A stretch of 64,000 nucleotides of DNA. Source: Pyxidicoccus caerfyrddinensis (GTDB lineage: Bacteria; Myxococcota; Myxococcia; Myxococcales; Myxococcaceae). Positions 53,021 through 61,976 of this stretch are shown in pieces; the stretch's first letter is position 1; each line of letters begins with the position of its first letter. The notes below the pieces were generated by a model. The model saw nothing but the letters and a program-made list of their open reading frames with translations, was not told the origin of the DNA and did no database searches. Both the position numbers and the translations under genes were made by a program. Where the stretch lies: the NCBI RefSeq assembly GCF_010894405.1, contig NZ_JAAIYA010000033.1, positions 62,001 through 126,000 of the forward strand, in the 5' to 3' direction.

Positions 53021-53554
53021 GGGACGACTGTAGCGAAGAGCGCCTGTCAGGGACTCGGACAGGTCGCCCGTTGCGGAGGAGGCGTCGAACCAGCGCTCCG
53101 CCACGGTTCGGACGAAGCGAATCGCCAGGGCGAGGCCCTCTTCATCCTCCACGAACGGCAGCGCATGGGCCGCCACGATGATACGGCGGGGCTGCTGGTA
53201 GCCGCCGCGGGACTCGCGGACGAAGGCAGGAGTCAGCTCATCCACGAGGTTGGGGATGAAACCCAGCGTGCCGCGGTGCTGGAGAGTGAATGGCACCAGC
53301 CTGGGTCAGGTGCCCGTCTCGCGGAGCGAAGCGTAGACCGCTCGCAGGAGCGCGAGGTGCGGCCCTCGTGGGTTCCGCTTCACCCGGCCGTGATGCACGA
53401 GCTCCCCTCCCTCTCAAGCCCGGGTTCCATTCCAGGCTTCCACTGTCACCCAAGATGCATTGGTTTGAGTTTCAGGGCCGTGCCGGGTTGGTGCCAACCA
53501 CAGTCACGTGCTTGGCTCAGGACTCATGGCCTGGCTGGAAAGAGGGGGACAGCC
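53021..53554. other. region between LRR gene and TIR gene
   Basis: Apart from the possible N-terminal extension of the LRR protein (53021-53296), about 260 bases (53297-53554) hold no gene. They should contain the divergent promoters; none is clear. Confidence 0.35.
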
Positions 53555-56395
53555 TTGAGCGCATCTTCCAACGAGCCCGCGACTGGGCTGACCCGCCCGC
53601 AGGTTCCCTCCGGGCCTGGCAGCTCGGACTCCTGGTTCTCTCGCGTCCTCGATTGGCTCCTCCGCTTCTTCGAGGGAGCCGACTACTTCATCTCCTATTC
53701 GCGGCTGGATGGAGGGGAGTACGTGGACGCACTGGTCATGACGCTCCATGGCCAGGGGTATTCGTGCGCGGTGGATTTCGCACAAGGCGAGCCCTCCGAG
53801 GAGCTGCCGCCAGGTCTCGAGAAGCAACTCCGCCGAGCGACCTTCTTCGTGTTGGTCGCGACGCTGGGGGCGTGCCGGTCGGGGGCTGTCTTGAAGGAGG
53901 TGCAACTGGCTCGGAAGAGGAACCGGCCCATCCTGCTCATCACCTTTCCAGGAGCGGCTCACCAAGAGGCGTGCTGGGCGAACGAGACGAAAGGGTTGCG
54001 GCCGTTGTCCCCCCCGGTTCCATGGGAAGGCGGAGTACCTCCCAAAAAGCTCCTGGAGGGCCTCGCGTTTCCACATGGTGCCAAGAAGCTATCCGTCCGT
54101 CAGAGGCGTGTCTTCTTGGCGCTCATGACGCTCATTGTCGGGGGCTCCACGGTCCTTGGCGTCATGGGTGTGATGGTGCGGCAAGCCGGGATGGAACTCG
54201 ATGCCGCGACGCAAGCCACCCAGCGTGCCTGGGCGGCACAGCGGGACACGGAGACGAAGGTGGCGGAGGCACGCCAGGCGCTCGAGCAGGTCCAGCGGGA
54301 GGGCGACCGGCTCACAAGGGAAAATAAAAAGGTGAAGCGTGACCTGGACCGGAACAACGCGCTCCTGAAGGCGACGCAGTCCGATGCGAAGCAAAACCGG
54401 CAGCTTGCCGCGGAGTTGTCGCTCCAGGAGCGGTCTCGCGAAACCGCAGCGAAGGCGAAAGCGGCCATGGCCAGCCGGCTCGACATCGCCATGCGGCTTT
54501 CGGTCCAGGCGCATGAAGAAGCCGACACGCGAGAGTCACGTACCGCACTGATGTCTGGTCTGCTTGGCGCCGGAGCACTTCGCACGTTCGTCGAGCTTCC
54601 AGCCGACATCCGGGGCGTGGCGAGTACGAAGGAGGCGCCCGAGAAAGCCTTCGTGCTCACCGGGCAGGAGTTGTGGTGGTGGCCGCTCGAGGGGGCGCGC
54701 GAGGCGCGCCGGATACCCCTTCCTTCGGAAGGGCACGCCCTGGCCGCGGCGCATGGCACGCTCTTCATCACCTCGCGCGGAGGCGAAGGTGACGGCTCGC
54801 CACGCCTGATGCTCTGGAATGCGACGGACCCCTCGCGGCCTCCCGATTCGCTCGACAGCCCGTTTGGCTACATTCCCACCTTGCGCGTGTCTTCCAAGGG
54901 AGAGGTCGCTTGTGGCGTGGCGCCCGAGGAAGGCGTGGTGTGCTGGGACGTGCTCCGCCGCGCCCATGTCATCATCGAGCGGTGGACGCGCCCCCATGAC
55001 ACGCCGCTGGCGCTGCATGAGGATGGAGGGGCCGTCGCATATGTGCACCCGGATGGGCGCGTTCGGTTCAGGTACTTGTCCTCCGGGGCATCAGCCGCGG
55101 AGTTGCTCACCGTCCCTTCGATTCGGGATGGCGACTCGCGGGACCCTCGTATCCATGCACTCGCGTTCCAGGAAGAGGGCCTGCTGGCGCTGACCCGGGA
55201 GCACACCCTCCTGGAGTGGCGTGAGGTTCGGCAAATCCGCTGGAGGTCGGTGCCGTCGAGGCGCATCCGGTTCGATGACGTGGTCCTCGCCGCGGATGGA
55301 CGGCAACTCATCGGGAAGACGCCGGGGAAGCTGAGACTCGTGCGCATCCAAGAGAATGAAGAGAGGGAGCTGGAGGTACCCAGGATCGCGGGAGACGGAC
55401 TGTTCGCGGACTTCGCCGTCAGCCCCCGCTTCCTGCTCGCCACCGTTTCCAGGCGCCATGTGGGTGTCTGGGATTTCGACTCGGCCTTCTTGTCGCTTCG
55501 CCGTGCGGTTGACAGCCCGGAGGTGGCGCTGGCCGCGGCGTTCTCCGCGGATGGCGGGCACCTGGCCCTGCTCCAGAAGCAGGTCCTGACCGTGGTGGAC
55601 CCTGGCAATGATGGGTCCACTCCCCAGCGGATTCCCATCAAGACCTTTGTGGGGCCATATTCCTCGGTGAGTCGCGCGTCAGGTGATTTCAATGGCTGTC
55701 GGGTTGAATGGCAGGTCGTCTCTCCCGACGTAAATCGGGGGCAGTACGTGCTGAGCCGCCTGGGAAGGAGCTGCGCGGCGATGGAGCCGGTCGGTACGCT
55801 GGGGGATGTCTATGCCCGGCCCCGCCTGAGCCCGGATGGTCACTGGCTTGCCTACTGTTCGAAGGGATTGAAGCTCTGGGACCTGACGACCTCTCCTCCA
55901 TTGCCATCCGAGGTCGATGCTGTCCCCTGCGATGAGGAAAGCCCTCTGGGCTTCAACGAAGGAGGAACGCTTCTGGCCATCGTCTCCGGTGACGCGCTGG
56001 ACCGGGTGGAGCTCATGGACGTGCGGACAGGCAGGCTCACGGGGGACTTCATCGAGGAAGAGCCTGCCGCGCGGATTACGTCCGTTGCCATGAGCCCTGA
56101 TTCCAGGATGATTGCGCTGGGTATGGCGAATGGCGAGGTGCGGCTCTGGGACAGCAGCAACATCCGCCTTCATGAGGTGGGTGAGTTCCCCATCCCCAAT
56201 GGACTTGCTCCGCAGGTCAGCATGTTCTCCCCCAGGGGTGACAGGCTCCTCGTGGGAGCCTTGGAAGGCAGGCCCTACTTCCTGGCCACCGGCCCCGAAC
56301 AGTGGGCAGCCATGGCGCGTTCCTGGCAGCTCTCCACCAACCTTCAGGCCGAAGCCACTCTTTCCGGGGAACAGGCTGCGCCGCCCGGAAGGTGA
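53555..56395 (+). CDS. TIR-domain protein with transmembrane helix, coiled coil and WD40 propeller
   Basis: 946 residues from a TTG at 53555, chosen because GAGGGGGA lies just upstream and coding character begins here. Residues about 42-135 are a TIR domain: ADYFISYSRLDG, GYSCAVDFAQGEP, RATFFVLVATLGACRSG and the putative catalytic Glu115 in VLKEVQLARKRNRPILLITF. A transmembrane helix at about 186-209 (FLALMTLIVGGSTVLGVMGV) leads into a long coiled coil (about 212-300), and the C-terminal 600 residues are a divergent WD40-like propeller (for example ITSVAMSPDSRMIALGMANG, EVRLWDSSN). Bacterial TIR domains cleave NAD+ in antiphage defence, and the propeller probably senses a ligand or binds a partner. 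It stands alone. Confidence 0.88.
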   Translation: MSASSNEPATGLTRPQVPSGPGSSDSWFSRVLDWLLRFFEGADYFISYSRLDGGEYVDALVMTLHGQGYSCAVDFAQGEPSEELPPGLEKQLRRATFFVLVATLGACRSGAVLKEVQLARKRNRPILLITFPGAAHQEACWANETKGLRPLSPPVPWEGGVPPKKLLEGLAFPHGAKKLSVRQRRVFLALMTLIVGGSTVLGVMGVMVRQAGMELDAATQATQRAWAAQRDTETKVAEARQALEQVQREGDRLTRENKKVKRDLDRNNALLKATQSDAKQNRQLAAELSLQERSRETAAKAKAAMASRLDIAMRLSVQAHEEADTRESRTALMSGLLGAGALRTFVELPADIRGVASTKEAPEKAFVLTGQELWWWPLEGAREARRIPLPSEGHALAAAHGTLFITSRGGEGDGSPRLMLWNATDPSRPPDSLDSPFGYIPTLRVSSKGEVACGVAPEEGVVCWDVLRRAHVIIERWTRPHDTPLALHEDGGAVAYVHPDGRVRFRYLSSGASAAELLTVPSIRDGDSRDPRIHALAFQEEGLLALTREHTLLEWREVRQIRWRSVPSRRIRFDDVVLAADGRQLIGKTPGKLRLVRIQENEERELEVPRIAGDGLFADFAVSPRFLLATVSRRHVGVWDFDSAFLSLRRAVDSPEVALAAAFSADGGHLALLQKQVLTVVDPGNDGSTPQRIPIKTFVGPYSSVSRASGDFNGCRVEWQVVSPDVNRGQYVLSRLGRSCAAMEPVGTLGDVYARPRLSPDGHWLAYCSKGLKLWDLTTSPPLPSEVDAVPCDEESPLGFNEGGTLLAIVSGDALDRVELMDVRTGRLTGDFIEEEPAARITSVAMSPDSRMIALGMANGEVRLWDSSNIRLHEVGEFPIPNGLAPQVSMFSPRGDRLLVGALEGRPYFLATGPEQWAAMARSWQLSTNLQAEATLSGEQAAPPGR

Positions 56396-56402
56396 GCACG
56401 GG

Positions 56403-56630
56403 TCACTTCACACGTGCCTCGAAGCCACGCACGTCGTTCTGGATGGCGAGGTCCAGGACCTCCCGCGCGTCCTCGCGCTTCGCGTCCAGGGACTCTTCCC
56501 ACAGGTCCTTGTAGATGCGTCCCAGGATGCCGCAGGGCTCGGGTGCCGGACCGGAGGCATGGATGCTCTCGCTGAAGAGGATGGGCTGCGCAACATGCAG
56601 TGGCTCGAGCAGCTCGGACCGGTCTCGCAT
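56403..56630 (-). CDS. small hypothetical protein
   Basis: 75 residues from ATG 56630 (MRDRSELLEPLHVAQPILFS). The C-terminal part (LWEESLDAKREDAREVLDLA, then IQNDVRGFEARVK) is charged and helical. No signal peptide. The ribosome site is weak. It is convergent with the TIR gene, 7 bases away, and divergent from the Nudix gene. Not recognised; small soluble protein. Confidence 0.5.
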   Translation of the reverse strand: MRDRSELLEPLHVAQPILFSESIHASGPAPEPCGILGRIYKDLWEESLDAKREDAREVLDLAIQNDVRGFEARVK

Positions 56631-56692
56631 GCTGGAGCGTCCAAAGGGTAGGATGGCTGAGCGGCCTCCCCGCTCTCGCTCTGGAGCTCCCG

Positions 56693-57256
56693 ATGCCTCC
56701 TCCCGTGAAGGATCGCTTCTGCTCGTTCTGCGGTACCGCCTACGCCGAGCCGCTTGCCTATCCGCGCACCTGTCCCAACGCCGCATGCAAGGTGACGGTA
56801 TGGGCCAACCCCATTCCCGTCTCCGTGGTGCTCGTACCGGTGCGCTCGGAACAGGGCACGGGGCTGCTGGTGGTGCGGCGGGGTATCGAGCCTCGCAAGG
56901 GCATGCTGGCCCTGGTGGGCGGCTTCCTGGAGGAGCACGAGACGTGGCAGGTGGGCGGCGCGCGCGAGGTGTCCGAGGAGGTCGGCGTGACGGTGGACGC
57001 GACGAAGCTCACGCCCCTGTGGTTCACCAGCACCGAGCCCCGGCCCAACCGGGTGCTGCTGTTCTCGGTGGCTCCTACCCTCGAGCGCGCCTCGCTCGCG
57101 GCCTTCACGCCGAGCTCGGAGTCGCAGGAGCGTGGCGTCATCCATGGGCCGCAGGGACTGGAGGACATCTTCGCCTTCCCCCTGCACATCCAGGCGGCCC
57201 GGAAGTGGTTCGAGTCCCAGGGCCTCACCGGTCCCCACCGCTTCACCCCGGCCTAG
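56693..57256 (+). CDS. Nudix hydrolase with zinc-ribbon-like N-terminus
   Basis: 187 residues from ATG 56693 (GGAGC upstream). An N-terminal four-cysteine motif (Cys10, Cys13, Cys27, Cys32) looks like a zinc ribbon. The Nudix box is complete: Gly77, Glu83, then REVSEEVGV at 91-99, within GGFLEEHETWQVGGAREVSE. The enzyme should hydrolyse a nucleoside-diphosphate-linked substrate using a divalent metal. The zinc-ribbon arrangement resembles NADH pyrophosphatase (NudC)-type and related proteins, but the diagnostic NudC motif after the box is not clear, so the substrate is unknown. The gene is the first in its direction after the TIR/small-gene pair. Confidence 0.85.
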   Translation: MPPPVKDRFCSFCGTAYAEPLAYPRTCPNAACKVTVWANPIPVSVVLVPVRSEQGTGLLVVRRGIEPRKGMLALVGGFLEEHETWQVGGAREVSEEVGVTVDATKLTPLWFTSTEPRPNRVLLFSVAPTLERASLAAFTPSSESQERGVIHGPQGLEDIFAFPLHIQAARKWFESQGLTGPHRFTPA

Positions 57257-57439
57257 ACCATGGAATCACCCGACGAGAAGACGCTGGCCCTCGGGGTGCT
57301 GCGCGTGGAGCGGCTGTCGTACCTCCGGGAGCGCCGAAGACGAAGCCGAAGCTCTGGCGCGCCTGAGCCGCGGCCCGGTTCCTGGGATTCGAGCGACTCC
57401 ACGGAGTCCTTGGTCTCTTTCAGGTCCGCAGGCTTTGTC

Positions 57440-58600
57440 TCAGCTACCCGCTCCAAGTCCCCAGCCGAGCAGGGCCACGTCCTGTCCCCATGGCGCCACC
57501 AACTGCACGCCCACCGATAGCGCACCGAGCGGACGCGGGAGGCACAGCGTCGGCGCGCCCAGCAGACTCCACGGCGCGGTGATGCGCAGCACCGCGCGCC
57601 GCACCGGCAGCGCTCCTTCCGCGACGGCGACTTCGTCCTGGTCGAACCGTGGCGCCACGTCCGGCACCGCGGGGCCGAGCAGCACGTCCACCTTGTTGAA
57701 CAGCGCCTCCAATCGTGTGCGGTACGCCTCCCGCCTGGCGCGCGCGACGGCCACGTCCGCTTCGCTCAGCGCCGCGCCCACGCGCAGGTTCGCTTCCGTG
57801 GCGGCGAGGAAGCCTGGCGCTTCACTCCTCAAGGCCCGCGCGTGCACGGCCGCCGCCTCGCTCAGCACGATGGGAGTGTACGCATCCATGACGTCGGGGA
57901 AGGACACACGTGTGACTCGCGCCCCCAGCGCCGCCAGCCTTGCCGCGTCCGCCTCCACCACGGACCAGACGTCCGGGGTGACCCAGGCGGAGATGTCCCA
58001 TATGCCCACGCGCACGCCGGCCCACTCCCGCGGCGCCACGGCCTCGCCCGACAAGGCGCTGTGGACGCGAACCACCCCGCGCACGTCCCGCGCGAGCGGG
58101 CCCGTGTGGTCGCAGGTGTCGCTCAGCGGCAGCACGCCCTCGGTGGGCCACGCGGCGCTGCCTTTCGTGGGCTTGAAGCCCACCACGCCGCACCACGCCG
58201 CAGGCACGCGGATGCTGCCGCCCGTGTCCGTGCCGAGCGCGAAATCCACCTCGCCCGTCGCGACGCTCACGGCCGCACCGCCGCTGGAGCCACCGGCAAC
58301 ACGCGTGAGGTCCAGCGGGTTGCGAGTCCCGCCGAAGGCGTTGGCGCCGGTGATGCCGAGCGCCACCTCGTGCAGGTGCGTCTTGCCGAGGAGCGTCGCC
58401 CCGAGCCCCAGGAGGCGAGCCACGAGTGGACTGTCACCCACCTCGGGAAGCACTGCCCGTGAGCTGCCCCGGAGCGGCCAGCCCGGCACGCCGTACAGGT
58501 CCTTCGCGCTGAACGTCAGGCCCGCGAGCGGCCCATCCGCCGCGCCTCGAAGGGGAGCATCCGGGCGGTACGCCCATGCACCGTGAGGGTCCATTGTCAT
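57440..58600 (-). CDS. amidase signature-family hydrolase
   Basis: 386 residues from ATG 58600. It contains the Ser-Ser-Lys triad of the amidase signature family: Lys33 in TFSAKDLYG, a Ser in GGSSGG (105-106) and Ser129 in [12 protein letters not shown]. The family is cytoplasmic and hydrolyses a carboxylic amide; the substrate cannot be read. Length is shorter than GatA (about 480), and no gatB or gatC is nearby, so it is not the tRNA amidotransferase. It is divergent from the bioY gene, with about 120 bases between. Confidence 0.85.
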   Translation of the reverse strand: MTMDPHGAWAYRPDAPLRGAADGPLAGLTFSAKDLYGVPGWPLRGSSRAVLPEVGDSPLVARLLGLGATLLGKTHLHEVALGITGANAFGGTRNPLDLTRVAGGSSGGAAVSVATGEVDFALGTDTGGSIRVPAAWCGVVGFKPTKGSAAWPTEGVLPLSDTCDHTGPLARDVRGVVRVHSALSGEAVAPREWAGVRVGIWDISAWVTPDVWSVVEADAARLAALGARVTRVSFPDVMDAYTPIVLSEAAAVHARALRSEAPGFLAATEANLRVGAALSEADVAVARARREAYRTRLEALFNKVDVLLGPAVPDVAPRFDQDEVAVAEGALPVRRAVLRITAPWSLLGAPTLCLPRPLGALSVGVQLVAPWGQDVALLGWGLGAGS

Positions 58601-58718
58601 GCCCGGAGTGTACTCGCCGACGTCTTGCATCGGAGCGCGTCCTCGCTGAGCATCGGTCCGTGTCTCCACGCCCCTCCCCGTCGTCCCGCTGCTCGCACTC
58701 CTCCCGGGTGGGACAGCC

Positions 58719-59312
58719 TTGAGCGCGGGCACCGGTACTCCACCGCCTCGCGTCCTGGCAGACGTCTTCGCACGCACGCGCATCCATGATGGGGCGCTCG
58801 TGCTCGGCGCCGCGCTGTTCACCGCGTTGCTCGCGCAGGTCGCCATCGCGGTGCCGGGCTCCCCGGTGCCCATCACCGGCCAGACGCTCGCGGTCGTCCT
58901 CACGGCCGCCACGCTCGGGCCCGTGCGAGGCATGGCCGGGCAGCTCGCCTACGTCCTGCTCGGGGCCTTGGGACTGCCGTTCTACTCCAAGGGGGCCAGC
59001 GGCTGGGCACAGGTGCTCGGGCCGACTGGCGGCTACCTGGTGGGCTTCATCCCCGCGGCCTTCCTCATCGGGCTCGCGGCGTGGCACGGCTTCGACAGGC
59101 AGCCGTGGAAAGCGGTACCGCTCTTCTTCTCGGGCCAGCTCGTCATCCTGGCCATCGGCGTGCCCTGGCTCTGCGTGGCGGCCCCGCTCGATTTCTCCAC
59201 GGCCCTCCACAAGGGCTTCCTGCCCTTCCTCCCCGGTGGGTTGCTCAAGGCCGCCATCGCCGGTCTGTGCATGCCCCTCGCCTGGAGGCTCGTGCGGCTT
59301 CGCGAGCCCTGA
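58719..59312 (+). CDS. bioY: biotin transporter S-component BioY
   Basis: 197 residues, start TTG at 58719. It is an integral membrane protein with six hydrophobic segments and the BioY landmarks: [20 protein letters not shown] near 44-63 (the substrate-binding loop), [20 protein letters not shown] and [16 protein letters not shown]. BioY is the biotin-binding S-unit of the ECF-type importer; it can work alone or with BioM/BioN, which are not in this window. The N-terminal 25 residues are cytoplasmic. The start context GGACAGCCTTGAGCGC is the same as at the TIR gene. Confidence 0.9.
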   Translation: MSAGTGTPPPRVLADVFARTRIHDGALVLGAALFTALLAQVAIAVPGSPVPITGQTLAVVLTAATLGPVRGMAGQLAYVLLGALGLPFYSKGASGWAQVLGPTGGYLVGFIPAAFLIGLAAWHGFDRQPWKAVPLFFSGQLVILAIGVPWLCVAAPLDFSTALHKGFLPFLPGGLLKAAIAGLCMPLAWRLVRLREP

Positions 59313-59399
59313 AGGCGCGAGGCCCGGTTGTCCCCCGGTGGGCCTATCCTCTCGGGCCCCATGCGCCATGAAGGCGCGTGGCGGAACGAAAGGCCCCCC

Positions 59400-60809
59400 A
59401 TGCAGACACCCTGGCTCAAGCCGCTCCTCGCGGCGCTTGCCCTCTTCACACTCGCACTTCCCCTGGAGGCCCGGTCCGCCGCGCCCTGCACCCCAGGGCA
59501 GGGGCTGGCGTTCTACCCGCTGGCCACGCCCTTCAAGTACCTGGACACCGCCCAGGGGTGGACGGCGTACTGGCCTCAGAACTACCCGCTGTCCAGCGGG
59601 TGGGGCCAGCGCTTCGACGGTCACGCCAGCACGCTGCCCGACAACGCCCAGGCGCTGGTGGCGCGAATCACCCTCTCCAACTACCGGGGCGAGTGGCCCG
59701 AGTGCCACTGGTACGACAACCCCTACTTCGAGGGCTACCTCTGCGACTACGACGGTGAGGCGTCCACCGCCGGGCGCCACCCGCGGCTGCGCATCTCCAC
59801 CGCCCAGCCCGCCCCCACGGTGGGCGCGGGCGTCATCCGGGTGGGCTCGGGCCCGTCGCGCCCCACCGAGCAGCTCGTCACGCTGCCGCTGGACGCCAAT
59901 GGCTCCTTCGTCCTCACCGCCGACAGCGTCTTCGACACGCGCGTGGAAATCATCGGCTACTACGCCCCGCCGGGGCCGGGCGCGCTCTACATGCACCTGC
60001 TGGACGCCCCCGGGCCCATCTTCGACTCCTTCGAGTTCGTCACGCCCGGGCCCCACCGGCTGGGCCGCGCCATCAACGCGAGCGAGTCCGTGCAGGTGCC
60101 GGTGGTGGGCACCTGGAACGTGGGCGTCGAGTTCGGCGGGCCGTTCACGTACACCGTCCCTTCGGACGCCCGGTACCTGGTGGGCAATGCCGTGGCGTGG
60201 ATGAAGTGGACGCAGTCGACGCCGGATGCCGAGTACCGGGTCTCCGCCTTCCGTCCCGGGGACGCCGTGCCGCAGACGGGCCTGGCGCTCACGACGTGGG
60301 AGGGCTTCGGCGAGGGCTACGAGTACCTGAGCGCGCTGAGCAACGGCGCCGTCACGGTCCACAGCACGGTGCAGGCGAACGTCATCTTCTACGCCAGCGG
60401 CTACTTCAGCCCGCGCCGGGAAGACGACGGCAACGGTCCGGGCCTCCTCTTCTACCCGCGCGCCCATGCGCGCAAGGGCGCGGCCAGCATCTCGGCGGAC
60501 GTGAATGGCGGCGCGCGCCTCTACGTGCCTGTCTATGACCAGGACCCGCAGTTCTGCGGCGTGGCCGCGGCCGGGCGCGTGCGCTTCGAGGGCACGGGCG
60601 ATGGATGGGCGCAGGAGTTCGGCATCGGCACGCCGGGCAAGCCCCTGCCCGCCACGGGTATCTCCACCGCGTCGGTGACGAATGACGAGGTCACCTTCGT
60701 GCGGCGTTTCGGCCCCAACGGCGGCTTCGAGACGTACACGGACACGGCGGACCGCTCGGGCACCACGCTGTACTACGAGGTCGACACCTTCGGCCTCTTC
60801 TCCCCGTAG
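59400..60809 (+). CDS. secreted beta-rich protein, unknown function
   Basis: 469 residues from ATG 59400 (AAAGG upstream). A signal peptide (LLAALALFTLALPLEARSAA) is followed by a beta-rich chain with repeated Gly/Pro turns and several Tyr/Trp-rich segments (RGEWPECHWYDNPYFEGYLC, then EGYEYLSALSNGAVTVHSTV). Four cysteines (for example in AAPCTPGQG and DPQFCGVAA) may form disulphides. No catalytic motif was seen. It is probably an extracellular or outer-surface protein. A hairpin follows it at 60822-60858. Confidence 0.65.
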   Translation: MQTPWLKPLLAALALFTLALPLEARSAAPCTPGQGLAFYPLATPFKYLDTAQGWTAYWPQNYPLSSGWGQRFDGHASTLPDNAQALVARITLSNYRGEWPECHWYDNPYFEGYLCDYDGEASTAGRHPRLRISTAQPAPTVGAGVIRVGSGPSRPTEQLVTLPLDANGSFVLTADSVFDTRVEIIGYYAPPGPGALYMHLLDAPGPIFDSFEFVTPGPHRLGRAINASESVQVPVVGTWNVGVEFGGPFTYTVPSDARYLVGNAVAWMKWTQSTPDAEYRVSAFRPGDAVPQTGLALTTWEGFGEGYEYLSALSNGAVTVHSTVQANVIFYASGYFSPRREDDGNGPGLLFYPRAHARKGAASISADVNGGARLYVPVYDQDPQFCGVAAAGRVRFEGTGDGWAQEFGIGTPGKPLPATGISTASVTNDEVTFVRRFGPNGGFETYTDTADRSGTTLYYEVDTFGLFSP

Positions 60810-60821
60810 CACTCCGGGACG

Positions 60822-60858
60822 TGCCTGGGACTGGGGGCGTGTGCTCCAGTCCCGGGCA
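60822..60858 (+). terminator. hairpin after the 59400 gene
   Basis: TGCCTGGGACTGG (60822-60834) pairs with CCAGTCCCGGGCA (60846-60858), 12 of 13 positions, 12 bases past the stop codon. No clear T run. Confidence 0.5.
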
Positions 60859-60893
60859 TGGTGAAACACAAAATGAGGACCGTGGCGGTCTAC

Positions 60894-60918
60894 GTTACAA
60901 ACGGCTCTGTTTTGTAAC
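60894..60918 (+). promoter_or_regulatory. dyad upstream of the lipoprotein gene
   Basis: GTTACAAAC (60894-60902) and GTTTTGTAAC (60909-60918) form an inverted repeat in an otherwise G+C-rich region, about 160 bases before the lipoprotein start. It could bind a dimeric regulator or form a hairpin; it has not been matched to a known operator. Confidence 0.35.
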
Positions 60919-61073
60919 AAGAATGACTACAGCAACTTCTCCGTGAGTGCCTTCCGGAGCCCGCTCCCAGAGTGAAATCCCATCATTCTCGATGGGTGGC
61001 CTGTTCGGTGCAGTGCCCTGCGCCGCCGTCCCATGAAGCAAGACGTCGGCCATTCACTGACATGAGGTCATGT

Positions 61074-61859
61074 ATGCGAAGCAAGTGGGCAGGTTGTCTG
61101 TTGGCGGGTGCGTTCCTGGGCCTGACGGGGTGCCAGGGTGAGTCGCCTGCCAACGGCGGCGAGCCATCCCTGGACACCCAGGAGGCGCGGGCTGCGTCGA
61201 CGTGCGTCAATCAATTCAATGGCATCCAGAGCTGCGCCCTGGGCGCGGCGACGCTCGCCAGGACGGAGGAGGGGCTCGAGGTCTCCGGACTTCGAGACCC
61301 GAAGAGCGACGGTGTCTCCAGCAACTTCGACAGGGCCGTGAGGTGGTCGCAGCAGGCCGCCATCGAGCAGTTTGGCACCTTCGCGCTCGCGGCCCGTGAC
61401 GGTGACCAGGTCGTCAGCACCCTCCAGGTTGCTCACAGCAAGAACGACAACCAGTTCACCCTGACGCCGGGCTTCACGGGTTCGTCGAGCGCCACCTTCA
61501 CGGTGAACGTGTATCGGGATGGCGTGATTCAGTCGTCCACGGGCCCGTTCAATCGCTGGATCCAGGTCAAGGGAGAGTGGATCTACATCAGCTGGACCGC
61601 CTGGTCCTTCTACCAGGTCGTCCCCACCCCGACGAACCCCCACCCGAGCAACGTGGGCGCGTGCGTCTGGGGCGTCGCCGCCGCGCGGGGCAGCACCTTC
61701 ACGGTGAATGTCGCTGGCAAGGACGTGGTCGGAGACTCCATCGAGTTCGTCGAGAACATCGCGGCGGGCGCCTACCCGTACCACGAGTTCACGGGCATCG
61801 ACGTGAGGGGCTCGGCCTCGGGCTATACGGTCCTCAGCGAGTCCTTCAGCCAGGAGTAG
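61074..61859 (+). CDS. lipoprotein, unknown function
   Basis: 261 residues from ATG 61074 (MRSKWAGCLLAGAFLGLTGC), lipobox LTGC (lipidated Cys20). The mature part is beta-rich with ATFTVNVYRDGVIQSSTGPF and GSTFTVNVAGKDVVGDSIEF, two related strands-and-loops suggesting tandem Ig-like domains. Three cysteines lie in the mature part after the lipobox. No enzymatic motif is seen. A second ATG four codons upstream (61062) is possible. The GTTACAAA/TTTTGTAAC dyad lies in its upstream region. Confidence 0.7.
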   Translation: MRSKWAGCLLAGAFLGLTGCQGESPANGGEPSLDTQEARAASTCVNQFNGIQSCALGAATLARTEEGLEVSGLRDPKSDGVSSNFDRAVRWSQQAAIEQFGTFALAARDGDQVVSTLQVAHSKNDNQFTLTPGFTGSSSATFTVNVYRDGVIQSSTGPFNRWIQVKGEWIYISWTAWSFYQVVPTPTNPHPSNVGACVWGVAAARGSTFTVNVAGKDVVGDSIEFVENIAAGAYPYHEFTGIDVRGSASGYTVLSESFSQE

Positions 61860-61951
61860 TCAACGCGCTCCGCGCGCCTCGCTCCCTCGAACCAGAGTGG
61901 AGCGGGGCCGCCGGTCCTGGTGCGCCACACGCAGTCCATCTAGATTGGCAC

Positions 61952-61968
61952 CTGTACCTTGGATACAG
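61952..61968 (+). promoter_or_regulatory. dyad next to the SDR gene
   Basis: CTGTACCTTGGATACAG has complementary arms (CTGTA and TACAG, with C/G in the interior), spanning 17 bases and ending 8 bases before the ATG, next to the AGGAG ribosome site. It could be an operator of a MerR- or TetR-type regulator, or chance. Confidence 0.25.
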
Positions 61969-61976
61969 GAGCCACC

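Noticed and set aside
57440-58600. GatA subunit of the Glu-tRNA amidotransferase
   Set aside because: About 100 residues too short, and no gatB or gatC nearby; generic amidase signature enzyme is safer.
58434-60920. Minus-strand frame of 828 codons over bioY and the 59400 gene
   Set aside because: Antisense shadow over two well-supported plus-strand genes with family motifs or a signal peptide.
61944-61964. TTGGCACCTGTACCTTGG as a sigma-54 promoter for the SDR gene
   Set aside because: It starts like a -24 box (TGGCAC), but the GC of the -12 box is not at the required spacing, so it fails GG-N10-GC.
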